Origin: Rhodanobacter sp. LX-99
GTDB taxonomy: Bacteria > Pseudomonadota > Gammaproteobacteria > Xanthomonadales > Rhodanobacteraceae
Direction of reading: 5' to 3'
DNA: 64,000 bases
Assembly (NCBI RefSeq): GCF_018599185.1
Contig: NZ_JAHFVL010000001.1
Span: 1,736,001 to 1,800,000 of the forward strand
Both the position numbers and the translations under genes were made by a program. Shown here in pieces: positions 53,519-63,004 of the stretch. The notes below the pieces were generated by a model that did no database searches, was not told the origin of the DNA, and was given only the letters and a program-made list of their open reading frames with translations. Each line of letters opens with the position of its first letter. Position 1 is the first letter of the stretch.

Positions 53519-53734
53519 ATGACAAACCACCCCTTCAAAGTCGGCGACCACGTGCGCTGGAATTCGGAAGCCGGCTACGTGACCGGCCGGATCATCAAGG
53601 TGCATACGCGCGACACGGAATACAAAGGCCACACGCGCCGCTGCAGCGAGGCCGATCCGCAGTACGAGATCCAGAGCGACAAGACCGACCACGTCGCCAT
53701 GCACAAGGGCGCGGCGCTGCACAAGATCGACTGA
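53519..53734 (+). CDS. HVA1-family (DUF2945) small protein
   Basis: A 71-residue protein: KVGDHVRWNSEAGYVTGRII and YEIQSDKTDHVAMHKGAALHKI are the signature of the hypervirulence-associated HVA1/TUDOR-like family (DUF2945) of unknown function. GGGAG lies five bases before the ATG. The DUF488 gene begins one base after its stop, so they are cotranscribed. Confidence 0.88.
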   Translation: MTNHPFKVGDHVRWNSEAGYVTGRIIKVHTRDTEYKGHTRRCSEADPQYEIQSDKTDHVAMHKGAALHKID

Positions 53735-53735
53735 G

Positions 53736-54281
53736 ATGCCCGACGGCCCCGCCACGATCTGGACCATCGGCCACTCCACCCGCACGCTGCAGGAGTTCCT
53801 TGGCCTGCTCGCCGAATACCGGATCGAGGCGATCGCCGACGTGCGGCGCTTTCCCGGTTCGCGCCGCTACCCGCATTTCGCCGGCGGCGCGCTGGCCGCC
53901 ACGCTGCCCGCGCACGGCATCGCCTACCAGTGGCTGCCGAAGCTCGGCGGCCGCCGCAAGGTACGACCGGGTTCGCCGAATACCGCGTGGCGCAACGCCT
54001 CGTTCCAGGGCTACGCGGATTACACCGCCACCGCGGAATTCGCCGAAGGCCTCGCCGAGCTGTTGAAGCTGGCCGCCGGCAAGCGCACCGCGCTGATGTG
54101 CGCCGAGGCGGTGTGGTGGCGCTGCCACCGCTCGCTGATCGCCGACGTGCTGAAACTGCGCGGGATCGAGGTGATCCACATCATCGATGCGACGCACACG
54201 ACGGTGCATCCGTATACGTCGCCGGCGCGGATTATGGATGGAAAGTTGAGTTATGCGGCGCCGCAGGGGGAGTTGCTGTAG
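53736..54281 (+). CDS. DUF488-family protein
   Basis: A 181-residue protein with TIGHSTRTLQEFLGLL, the ADVRRFPGSRRYPHF motif and CAEAVWWRCHRSLIADVL, all hallmarks of DUF488. The conserved Cys/His and Arg residues suggest an enzyme, possibly a nucleic-acid-related one, but no activity is established to my knowledge. Coexpressed with the HVA1 gene. Confidence 0.9.
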   Translation: MPDGPATIWTIGHSTRTLQEFLGLLAEYRIEAIADVRRFPGSRRYPHFAGGALAATLPAHGIAYQWLPKLGGRRKVRPGSPNTAWRNASFQGYADYTATAEFAEGLAELLKLAAGKRTALMCAEAVWWRCHRSLIADVLKLRGIEVIHIIDATHTTVHPYTSPARIMDGKLSYAAPQGELL

Positions 54282-54422
54282 CGCCTCGGCGCATACCTCG
54301 GCGTCGCACGTCGACCCGAAGCGGACAGGCTGGCCGAGACCCCGCTGCAAACTCTCCCAGAGCATTGTCGATTTCCGATCATCAGCTTCGTCGTCAGTGC
54401 ATCCCCACCCAAAGGATCTCCC

Positions 54423-54794
54423 ATGAAATACGTCGGCCTGGCCTACTTCACCCCCGAAAAATTCGCCGCGATGGCACCAGACGATGTCAAGGAACTGGTG
54501 AGCCAATGCCCGGCATTGGACGAGAAGATGCGCGCCACCGGCAAGGTTCTGGTTTCCGCGTCGCTTGGCGACATGGACAGCTGGAGGACGCTTCGCCCGC
54601 GCAGCGGCAAGACGCACGTCAGCGATGGGCCTTACACCGAGTCGAAGGAAGTGGTGGGCGGCCTGTTCATCATCGAGGCGGACAGCCGTGACGAGGCGCT
54701 GCGCATCGCATCCATGCACCCCGCCGCCACGCTGGGCGAAGAAGGCGGATGGGCCATCGAGCTTATCCCCATGGATTTCTACCTGGCCCAATGA
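54423..54794 (+). CDS. YciI/DGPF-domain protein
   Basis: A 123-residue YCII-related protein: MKYVGLAYFTPEKFAAM, VSDGPYTESKEVVGGLFIIE (the DGPF-type motif) and a dimeric ferredoxin-like fold. Such genes often stand beside an ECF sigma factor gene, which is not present here. Function unknown. Confidence 0.88.
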   Translation: MKYVGLAYFTPEKFAAMAPDDVKELVSQCPALDEKMRATGKVLVSASLGDMDSWRTLRPRSGKTHVSDGPYTESKEVVGGLFIIEADSRDEALRIASMHPAATLGEEGGWAIELIPMDFYLAQ

Positions 54795-55111
54795 TGGCTT
54801 GGACGCCTGCATCAAGAATGCTTCGGCGCCCTTTCTCCACAAACGCCTTTACGGCCTCGTGAGTCACCTCGGCTCTTCCGCTCCTGCAACCGCGCAGCAG
54901 TTGCACACCGAGTGCGGGACGGGATGGCCCGTACTCTGCCCGGGGCCCCTTGCGCGGCGGTGGGTCGGGGTCGACAGGCCGCAGGCAGACGAAAGCGCTT
55001 TGCCTTGAATCCGCATCAGCGCGACAGAAGCATCGCCCGCGAGCGGGCTCCTACCGGGGCACGAGTCATCCGCGCAGTAGCGCAAGGCATGCGCGCGCGA
55101 GGCAACCCCGA
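54795..55111. other. Gene-free spacer of 317 bases with a solo REP arm
   Basis: The open frames here are short and match nothing I recognise. Bases 55029-55053 carry a solo copy of the REP arm of the 1984-2059 doublet, differing at one base. It lies about 60 bases beyond the gnd stop, in the convergent yciI-gnd spacer. Confidence 0.7.
55029..55053. repeat. Solo REP arm
   Basis: AGCATCGCCCGCGAGCGGGC followed by TCCTA; the 25 bases match the right arm of the REPIN-like doublet at 2034-2059 except one change at its end. The core is a short palindrome (GCCCGCGAGCGGGC). Confidence 0.8.
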
Positions 55112-56017
<906 letters not shown>

Positions 56018-56051
56018 CGTGTTCACTCCGTAACGGGAAAGGTTGTCGTGT

Positions 56052-57386
56052 TCATGCGCGCCGCTGGCCGGCATCCAGCCAGCCGCCGTCGAAGCCGGCG
56101 CGGCGCAGGCCGTCGGCGATCCAGCGGCAGCCGCGCATCAGTTCCCACAGCATGCCGCTGCGATGGTTCTCCACCATCAGCACGATCGGGCCAAGGTTGA
56201 GGCCGAAGCAGTACGGCGACACCCAGCCGTCCAGCAACTGGCCGGGCTTGTCGACCCAAGTCTGGTTGAAGCTGGCCTTGAAGCCGTAGGGATGCGCGTC
56301 GTGCAGCTGCAGCGTGTGGATGAAGTGGTGCACTGTCGGCAGCACGATTTCCGGCGCGAACGGCAGCGACGCCACCACCGCCCACGGCGCCAGCGTGCCA
56401 TCGTCGATGCCGTACGGCGCGCCGCGGCCGACGTAGTCCTCGAAGCGGCGCTCGATGCCGTCGATCTTCCGCGTCGCCGGACCGGGACCATCGCTGGCGG
56501 TGATGCCCCAGCAGTGATCGCTGTAGCCTTTGAAGCCGAGCGGGTTGTCGCTGGCGTAGCGCTGTTGGACCAGGGTGGCGCGCCGGCTGTTCTCGAAGTA
56601 GTCGATGCCCTTGTCGCGCATGAACGCGTCGCGGATGCCGCGAAAGTCGATCCACACCTGCGACAGCTGGTGGGTGAACAGCGGGCCGCAGTACAGGTAG
56701 TCGATGTCGTAGCAGCGCTTCCACTCGTAGGTGGACGACCAGGCCGCATAGGCCGCGGGCGGCAGCGCATGGGTGGGCGAGCCGAGCGCCAGCACGTACA
56801 GCAGCAGGCCCTCGTCGTAGCCCTGCCAGCGATGCGGGATGAAGCCGCTTTCCGGGTGCCAGCCGTGGCCGATGGTGCCGTCGGCGGCCTGCGCCCACGG
56901 CCACTCCGCGCGCCGGTAGAGGAAGTTCGCCGTGTCGCGGATTTCCTTCTGCTCGGCGGTGTCGTCGTCGAAGTACGCCGCGGCGGTCAGCATGCCGGCG
57001 AACAGGAAGGCGCTGTCCACCGTGGACAGCTCGCACTGCCACGCGCGCCTGCCGGTCTGCATGTCGAGGAAGTGGTAGTAGAAGCCGCGGTGGCCAGTGG
57101 CATCGGGTTCGGTGCCCTGCGCGCTGTCGCGGAAGAAACGCAATGTGGCCAGCGTGCGCCCGATCGCCGTGTGGCGGTTCATCAGGCCGCGCTCGACCGC
57201 CACCGGGTAGCAGCTCAGCGCCAATCCGGTCGCGGCGATGCTGGCCGGCCAGTCCGGCGCGGTCTTGTCCGCGACCAGGCCGTTCTGCGGGTTCGTCTCG
57301 CACTGGAAGTAGGCGAACGCCTTGTTCTGCAGGTGCCGCAGCTGCGTGCCGGATTCGAGCGGATGACTGGGCGGATGGGAACGCAT
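56052..57386 (-). CDS. Glucoamylase-like protein (PF10091; GH144/GH189-type fold)
   Basis: A 444-residue (alpha/alpha)6-barrel protein: FAYFQCETNPQNGLVADKT, STVDSAFLFAGMLTAA, DYLYCGPLFTHQLSQVWIDF, CWGITASDGPGP, and GFKASFNQTW. It belongs to the Glycoamylase family that includes stand-alone endo-beta-1,2-glucanases (GH144) and the middle transglycosylating domain of cyclic beta-1,2-glucan synthase (GH189). No signal peptide is seen, so it is cytosolic. It lies 34 bases downstream of gnd's start and is divergent from a gene resembling the C-terminal part of the same synthase. Which of the two activities it has cannot be told. Confidence 0.82.
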   Translation of the reverse strand: MRSHPPSHPLESGTQLRHLQNKAFAYFQCETNPQNGLVADKTAPDWPASIAATGLALSCYPVAVERGLMNRHTAIGRTLATLRFFRDSAQGTEPDATGHRGFYYHFLDMQTGRRAWQCELSTVDSAFLFAGMLTAAAYFDDDTAEQKEIRDTANFLYRRAEWPWAQAADGTIGHGWHPESGFIPHRWQGYDEGLLLYVLALGSPTHALPPAAYAAWSSTYEWKRCYDIDYLYCGPLFTHQLSQVWIDFRGIRDAFMRDKGIDYFENSRRATLVQQRYASDNPLGFKGYSDHCWGITASDGPGPATRKIDGIERRFEDYVGRGAPYGIDDGTLAPWAVVASLPFAPEIVLPTVHHFIHTLQLHDAHPYGFKASFNQTWVDKPGQLLDGWVSPYCFGLNLGPIVLMVENHRSGMLWELMRGCRWIADGLRRAGFDGGWLDAGQRRA

Positions 57387-57575
57387 GGATCTGGTCGTGG
57401 CCTGTCGCGGTGAGGGCAGCCCGGGCACGGAAGACGCCGCGCCGTCGGCGCCGGATCGCACGCCCGATGGATGCCGCATGCATCCTACTCCGCGGCATGG
57501 TGAAGCGCGGGTTGACGCCACCTATGCCTCGCCCGGCGCATGCTGGGGTTTTCGTCGCCGTCGACAGGAGTCGCC

Positions 57576-60500
57576 ATGTCATCGCCTTCCTCCCGCAGCA
57601 CCGATGCGGAGCAGCGCTGCCTGCTGTCCAACGGCCGCTACAGCGTGATGCTGGGCGCGAACGGCTCCGGCTTCAGCCGCTGGCGCGGCCTGGCGGTGAC
57701 GCGCTGGCGCGAGGACCCGGTCGGCGACGGCTGGGGCAGCTACCTGCTGCTGCGCGACGAAGACAGCGGCGAAACGTGGTCGGCCAGTCGGCAGCCGTAC
57801 GGCAACCGCACGCCGGACGACGCGGTCGCGTTCGATGCCGGGCGGGCCCGTTTCAGCCGGCGCCACCACAGCGTGCACAGCGTGCTGGACGTGGCGGTGG
57901 CGGCCGACGCCGACATCGAACTGCGCCGGCTCACCCTGAGCAACCACGGCGACCGCACGCGCACGCTGTCGCTGACTTCGTACGCCGAGCTGGTGCTCGG
58001 CCCGATCGGCGCCGACAACGCGCACCCGGCGTTCTCCAAGATGTTCGTGCAGACCGAATGGAGCGCCACGCGCGGCATCCTGCTGGCCACGCGGCGTCGG
58101 CGCGACGGCAGCGAGGCCGAAGTGTGGACGGCGCAGGCGCTGCAGATCGCCGGGAAGGATGACGGCGATGCCGGTGAATTCGAAACCGACCGCGCACGCT
58201 TCCTCGGCCGCCTGCGCACGCTGCGCCATGCGCAGGCGATGCAGCCGGGCGCCGCGCTGTCGAACACCGTCGGCTGCGTGCTCGATCCGGTGTTCAGCCT
58301 GCGCCGCCGCTTCACGCTGGCGCCGAACGGCAGCGTGGCCCTGATGCTGTGGACGCGACTGGCCGATTCGCGCGACGGCGCCATGGCCCTGACCGCGCAA
58401 CTCGGCGATCCGGACGCCGCCGCGCGGCTGTTCGACGGCGCGGCGCAACGTGCCGAAGCCGAGTGCGCACAGCTCGGCATCGACGCCACGCAGGCGACGC
58501 GGTTCGCCCGCTGGATGAGCGCGCTGCTGTACAACGATCCGTGCCAGCGCGCGGCACCCGACGCGCTGGCGCGCGGCCGCGGCGGCGCGCCGGTGCTGTG
58601 GTCCGCCGGCATCTCCGGCGACCGGCCGATCATCCTGCTGCGCCTCGGCGAGGCCGACGACCTGTCGCGCGTAAGCGAGGTGCTGCAGGCGCAGCAGCAC
58701 TGGCGCCGCCAGCAACTTGCCGTCGACGTGGTGCTGCTGCAGGCCGCCGGCGATGCACGGCAGGCTGCGCTCGATTCGCTGGTGGGTGCGCAGCAGGCGC
58801 GCCTGAAAACCGACGGCCCGTTGCCCAAGGCCGAACTGTTCGCGTTGCGCGACGACGCGATCGGCGAGGATTTGCGCAGCGGCTTGCTGACGGTGGCGCG
58901 CGTGGTGCTGGACGCGGCGCAACCGACACAGATCGCCGCCGGATCGTCGCCCGCCCCCGCCGCGCCGGCGCCGATCCGCGCGACCGCCATGGCTGCGGCC
59001 GTCGCCGCCAACGCCGATGCGCCGGAATTCGCCAACGGCCACGGCGGCTTCGTCGACGGCGGCCGCGCCTACCGGATCGAACTCGACGGGCAGCGCCCCA
59101 CGCCCGCGCCATGGGTGAACGTGATGGCGAACCCCGCGTTCGGCTGCATGCTGTCGGCCGAAGGCGGCGGTTATGCGTGGTCGCTCAACAGCCAGCAGAA
59201 TCCGCTGACGCCGTGGCCGAACGACCCGGTCAGCGACAGCCCGCACGACGTGCTGTACCTGCGCGACGAGGACACCGGCGTGCTGTGGAGCGCGTGCGCG
59301 CTGCCGATCCGCGTGGCCGACGCGCACTACGCGGCCACCCACGGCAAGGGCTGGACGCGCTTCGAGCACGACGCGCACGGCATCGAACTGGAGCTGCTGC
59401 AGTGCGTGCCGACGGACGATCCGCTCAAGCTGTCGCGCCTGCGCCTGTGCAATCGCTCGCCGCGCACGCGGCGGCTGTCGGTGACCGGCTACGTGGAGTG
59501 GGCGCTGGGCGCGAACGGCAGCACGCCGGCGCCGTTCGTGATCACCTCGCGCGACGAACGCACCGGTGCGTTGTTCGCGCGCAACCGCTGGCGGCCCGAC
59601 TTCGGCGACCGCGTGGCCTTCATCGACCTGGCCGGGCCCGCGCATTCGATGAGCGGCGACCGCCACGAATTCCTGGGACCGCTCGGCACGGTCGCGCAGC
59701 CACAGGCGCTGCGCGACGGTACGCCGCTGTCCGGCCGCCTCGGCGCCGGGCTGGAGCCCTGCGGCGCGCTGCAGGTGCGCATCGAACTGCCGCCCGGCAC
59801 GCAACTCGACCTGCGGCTCCTGCTCGGCGAAGCCGCCGACGAGAGCGCGGCGCAGGCGCTGGTCGAGAAATATCGCGCGGCCGATATCGCGGGCGTGCTC
59901 GCCGACGTCGCCGCGCAATGGAACGGCCTGCTCGACGCCGTGCAGGTGCGCACGCCCGATCGCGCGCTGGACATCCTGCTCAACGACTGGCTGCTGTACC
60001 AGGTCACCAGCTGCCGGCTGTGGGCGCGCACCGCCTACTTCCAGGCCAGCGGTGCCTACGGTTTCCGCGACCAGCTGCAGGACGTGATGGCGCTGTGCGT
60101 GAGCCGCCCCGACCTCGCCCGCGAACACCTGCTGCGCGCGGCCGGCCGCCAGTTCGCCGAGGGCGACGTGCAGCACTGGTGGCTGCCGCCGGGCGGCCAG
60201 GGCATCCGCACCAAGGTCAGCGACGACCGCCTGTGGCTGGCGTATGTCGCCGCGCACTACGTCGAGGTGAGCGGCGATGCGGCCGTGCTGGACGAGGTGC
60301 TGCCGTTCCTCGCCGGCCAGCCGATCCCCGACGGCGCCACCGACGCGTTCTTCCAGCCCGAACGCTCCGACCGGCAAGCCAGCGTGTACGAACACTGCGC
60401 GCTCGCGATCGACAGCAGCCTCACCCGCGGCGCGCACGGCCTGCCGCTGATCGGCACCGGCGACTGGAACGACGGCATGAACGCGGTCGGTGCCGAAGGT

Positions 60501-61460
60501 CGCGGCGAGAGCAGCTGGCTCGGCTGGTTCTTGCTCGCCACGATCGCGAAATTCGCGCCGCATGCCGAACAGCGCGGCGAGGCCGAACGCGCGCAGCGCT
60601 GGCGCGGCCATGCCGACGACCTGCGTGCCGCGCTGGAACGCGCCTGGGATGGCCAGTGGTATCGCCGCGGATACTACGACGACGGCGCGCCGCTCGGTTC
60701 GCACGAAAGCGACGAATGCCGCATCGACACCATCGCGCAATCGTGGAGCGTGCTGGCCGGCAGCCGCGACCGCGAACACGCCGCGCAGGCCATGGCCGCG
60801 GTCGACCGCCTGCTGGTCGACCACCCGAACCGGATCCACCGCCTGTTCACCCCGCCGTTCGACCACAGCCGGGAGAACCCCGGCTACGTCAAGGGCTACC
60901 CGCCCGGCGTGCGCGAGAACGGCGGCCAGTACACGCACGGTGCGGCGTGGTCGATCTTCGCCTGGGCCGGCCTCGGCGACGGCGACCGCGCCGGCCGCCT
61001 GTTCGACCTGCTCAACCCGATCCATCACGGCGACAGCCCCGCCGCGGTGGAGCGCTACAAGGTCGAACCCTATGTCGCCTGCGCCGACGTCTACTCGGTC
61101 GCCCCGCACGTCGGCCGCGGCGGCTGGACCTGGTACACCGGCTCCGCCGCGTGGCTGTACCGCGCCGGGTTGGAGGCCGTGCTCGGCTTCCGGCTGCGCG
61201 GCGATCGGCTGTGCATCGAGCCGTGCATCCCGAAGGACTGGCCGGGCTTCCGGCTCAGCTACCGGCATCGTGGCAAGCAGCAGGTCACCTGCTACGAGAT
61301 CAGCGTGGAGAATCCGGACGGTGTCTGTCGCGGCGTCGCACGCGTCGAATTGGACGGCCAAACGCCGGCCACCGGCAATGAGGTGCCACTGGTCGACGAC
61401 GGCGAGGCGCACCGGTTACTTATTGTTCTCGGTAGACTTGAGCCAAACCCGCGGATGTAA
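57576..61460 (+). CDS. GH94-family protein resembling the C-terminal half of cyclic beta-1,2-glucan synthase
   Basis: A 1294-residue protein. Two GH94 beta-sandwich domains (about 10-300 and 540-820: RWRGLAVTRWREDPVGDGWG and GGGYAWSLNSQQNPLTPWPN) precede a GH94 catalytic barrel with FRDQLQDVMALCVSRPDLA, EGDVQHWWLPPGGQGIRTK, GTGDWNDGMN (Asp963 and Asp966; the general acid is in this motif) and HGAAWSIFAWA. This order equals residues after the middle domain of cyclic beta-1,2-glucan synthase (NdvB/Cgs), but the GT84 glycosyltransferase part is missing. It could be a phosphorylase trimming or degrading beta-1,2-glucans. CAGGAG lies just before the ATG. No signal peptide. Confidence 0.88.
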   Translation: MSSPSSRSTDAEQRCLLSNGRYSVMLGANGSGFSRWRGLAVTRWREDPVGDGWGSYLLLRDEDSGETWSASRQPYGNRTPDDAVAFDAGRARFSRRHHSVHSVLDVAVAADADIELRRLTLSNHGDRTRTLSLTSYAELVLGPIGADNAHPAFSKMFVQTEWSATRGILLATRRRRDGSEAEVWTAQALQIAGKDDGDAGEFETDRARFLGRLRTLRHAQAMQPGAALSNTVGCVLDPVFSLRRRFTLAPNGSVALMLWTRLADSRDGAMALTAQLGDPDAAARLFDGAAQRAEAECAQLGIDATQATRFARWMSALLYNDPCQRAAPDALARGRGGAPVLWSAGISGDRPIILLRLGEADDLSRVSEVLQAQQHWRRQQLAVDVVLLQAAGDARQAALDSLVGAQQARLKTDGPLPKAELFALRDDAIGEDLRSGLLTVARVVLDAAQPTQIAAGSSPAPAAPAPIRATAMAAAVAANADAPEFANGHGGFVDGGRAYRIELDGQRPTPAPWVNVMANPAFGCMLSAEGGGYAWSLNSQQNPLTPWPNDPVSDSPHDVLYLRDEDTGVLWSACALPIRVADAHYAATHGKGWTRFEHDAHGIELELLQCVPTDDPLKLSRLRLCNRSPRTRRLSVTGYVEWALGANGSTPAPFVITSRDERTGALFARNRWRPDFGDRVAFIDLAGPAHSMSGDRHEFLGPLGTVAQPQALRDGTPLSGRLGAGLEPCGALQVRIELPPGTQLDLRLLLGEAADESAAQALVEKYRAADIAGVLADVAAQWNGLLDAVQVRTPDRALDILLNDWLLYQVTSCRLWARTAYFQASGAYGFRDQLQDVMALCVSRPDLAREHLLRAAGRQFAEGDVQHWWLPPGGQGIRTKVSDDRLWLAYVAAHYVEVSGDAAVLDEVLPFLAGQPIPDGATDAFFQPERSDRQASVYEHCALAIDSSLTRGAHGLPLIGTGDWNDGMNAVGAEGRGESSWLGWFLLATIAKFAPHAEQRGEAERAQRWRGHADDLRAALERAWDGQWYRRGYYDDGAPLGSHESDECRIDTIAQSWSVLAGSRDREHAAQAMAAVDRLLVDHPNRIHRLFTPPFDHSRENPGYVKGYPPGVRENGGQYTHGAAWSIFAWAGLGDGDRAGRLFDLLNPIHHGDSPAAVERYKVEPYVACADVYSVAPHVGRGGWTWYTGSAAWLYRAGLEAVLGFRLRGDRLCIEPCIPKDWPGFRLSYRHRGKQQVTCYEISVENPDGVCRGVARVELDGQTPATGNEVPLVDDGEAHRLLIVLGRLEPNPRM

Positions 61461-61492
61461 GGGCGGGCAACGCCCGCACTGCTGCGAACTCT

Positions 61493-61614
61493 CCCCCGTT
61501 CGCCCTGAGCGTAGCCGCGAAGCGGCGAAGTCGAAGGGCCGACGCCATGTGGCTTTATGGTTACGGGGGCCCTTCGACTTCGGCCTGCAGCCTACGCTCA
61601 GGGTGAACGGGGGG
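61493..61614. repeat. Dispersed hairpin element, copy C (after the GH94 gene)
   Basis: The best-preserved copy, about 120 bases: CCCCCGTTCGCCCTGAGCGT at the left pairs with CTACGCTCAGGGTGAACGGG at the right, with inner GGCGAAGTCGAAGGG / CCCTTCGACTTCGGCC arms. It fills the convergent spacer between the GH94 gene and ntrC and may serve as terminator for both. Confidence 0.9.
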
Positions 61615-61624
61615 TGAGGCGTTC

Positions 61625-63004
61625 TCAGCTCTTTCGGGCGCGCGAGGCGCCGAGCTTGCGGGTCAGCGTGTTGCGCCCCACGCCCAGCGCCTGCGCGGCG
61701 TTCTGCCGATGACCGTCGGCCGCCTGCAGCGCCACGTTGAGCAGGGTCTGGTCGAGCGCCGCGCGGGCGCGCGCGTGGATGTCCGCCTCGCCGTCGGCCA
61801 GCGCCTGCACCGCCCACTCGCGCAACGCGTCGGTCCATTCGCCGCCGCGCGCCGTGTCGGCGCTGCTGCCGAGGTCGCCCGGCAGGATCTCGCTGCCGGG
61901 CGCGATCACCGCCAGTCGCCGGCACAGGTTTTCCAGTTCGCGCACGTTGCCGGGGTAGTCGCGCTGGGCGACCAGTTTCAGTGCGGCCTTGGAAAAACGC
62001 TTCGGCGGCAGTTTCAGTTCCTGAGCGGTGGCGGCGAGGAAGTGCCGGGCCAGCAGCGGGATGTCGCTGCGGCGCGTGCGCAGCGGCGGCAGCTCGATGC
62101 GCACCACGTCGAGGCGGTGCATCAGATCGGCGCGGAACGCTCCGGCGGCGACGCGCATGGCCAGGTCCTGGTGGGTGGCGGCGACGATGCGCACGTTGCA
62201 GCGGATCAGCTCGCGCCCGCCCACGCGGTAGAACTCGCCGCCGGCCAGCACGCGCAGCAGGCGCGTCTGCAGCGCCAGCGGCATGTCGCCGATTTCGTCG
62301 AGGAACAGCGTGCCGCCCTCGGCCTGCTCGAAGCGGCCGGCGACGCGGCGGGTGGCGCCGGTGAACGCGCCGGCCTCGTGGCCGAACAGTTCGCTCTCCA
62401 GCAGCTCGCTGGGGATCGCCGCGGTGTTCAGCGCCACGAAGGGTTGGCCGCGGCGCGCGCTTTCCTCGTGCAGCGCGCGCGCCACCAGTTCCTTGCCGGT
62501 ACCGGTCTCGCCGGTGACCAGCACGTTGAGGTCGCTGGCGGCGACGCGGCCGATCAGCCGGAACACCTCGCGCATCGGCGCGCTCTCGCCGAGCAACGCA
62601 TGGTTCGGCGCGATCGCGTGGCCGGCAGCCACCGTCGGCGCGGCCGCGCTGGCCAGCGCGCGCTGCACCGCCGCCACCGCCTGGTCGAGGTCGAACGGCT
62701 TGGCCAGGTAGTCGACGGCGCCAAGGCGATACGCCGCCGCCGCGGTGGCCACGTCGGTGTACGCGCTCATCACGATCACCGGGCCGATGCCCTGCGCCTG
62801 CAGCTCGCCAAGCAGGCCCAGCCCGTCCTCGCCCGGCATGCGCACGTCGGTGAGCAGCAGCGCGGGGCGCGCTTCGCGCAGTGCCGCGCGCACGCCCGCC
62901 ACCGCATCGAACTCGCGCACCGCGAGCCCGGCATCGCGCAGCGCCTCGGCCAGCACGAAGCGCACGCCGCGGTCGTCGTCGACGATCCAGATTTCTTCAG
63001 TCAT
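61625..63004 (-). CDS. ntrC: Nitrogen regulation response regulator NtrC
   Basis: A 459-residue sigma-54 activator. Receiver with phospho-acceptor Asp53 ([13 protein letters not shown]) and YLAKPFD; AAA+ domain with Walker [19 protein letters not shown], the sigma-54-contacting GAFTGA and a Walker B stretch [14 protein letters not shown]-terminal Fis-type helix-turn-helix ending [20 protein letters not shown], which is characteristic of NtrC. It activates nitrogen-scavenging promoters. The start overlaps the ntrB stop by eight bases. Confidence 0.94.
   Translation of the reverse strand: MTEEIWIVDDDRGVRFVLAEALRDAGLAVREFDAVAGVRAALREARPALLLTDVRMPGEDGLGLLGELQAQGIGPVIVMSAYTDVATAAAAYRLGAVDYLAKPFDLDQAVAAVQRALASAAAPTVAAGHAIAPNHALLGESAPMREVFRLIGRVAASDLNVLVTGETGTGKELVARALHEESARRGQPFVALNTAAIPSELLESELFGHEAGAFTGATRRVAGRFEQAEGGTLFLDEIGDMPLALQTRLLRVLAGGEFYRVGGRELIRCNVRIVAATHQDLAMRVAAGAFRADLMHRLDVVRIELPPLRTRRSDIPLLARHFLAATAQELKLPPKRFSKAALKLVAQRDYPGNVRELENLCRRLAVIAPGSEILPGDLGSSADTARGGEWTDALREWAVQALADGEADIHARARAALDQTLLNVALQAADGHRQNAAQALGVGRNTLTRKLGASRARKS

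Noticed and set aside
57579..61412. Minus-strand open frame of 1277 codons
   Set aside because: It is the antisense shadow of the GH94 gene; it is rich in Arg, Ala, Gln and Val with no domain, and arises from GC-rich codon bias.
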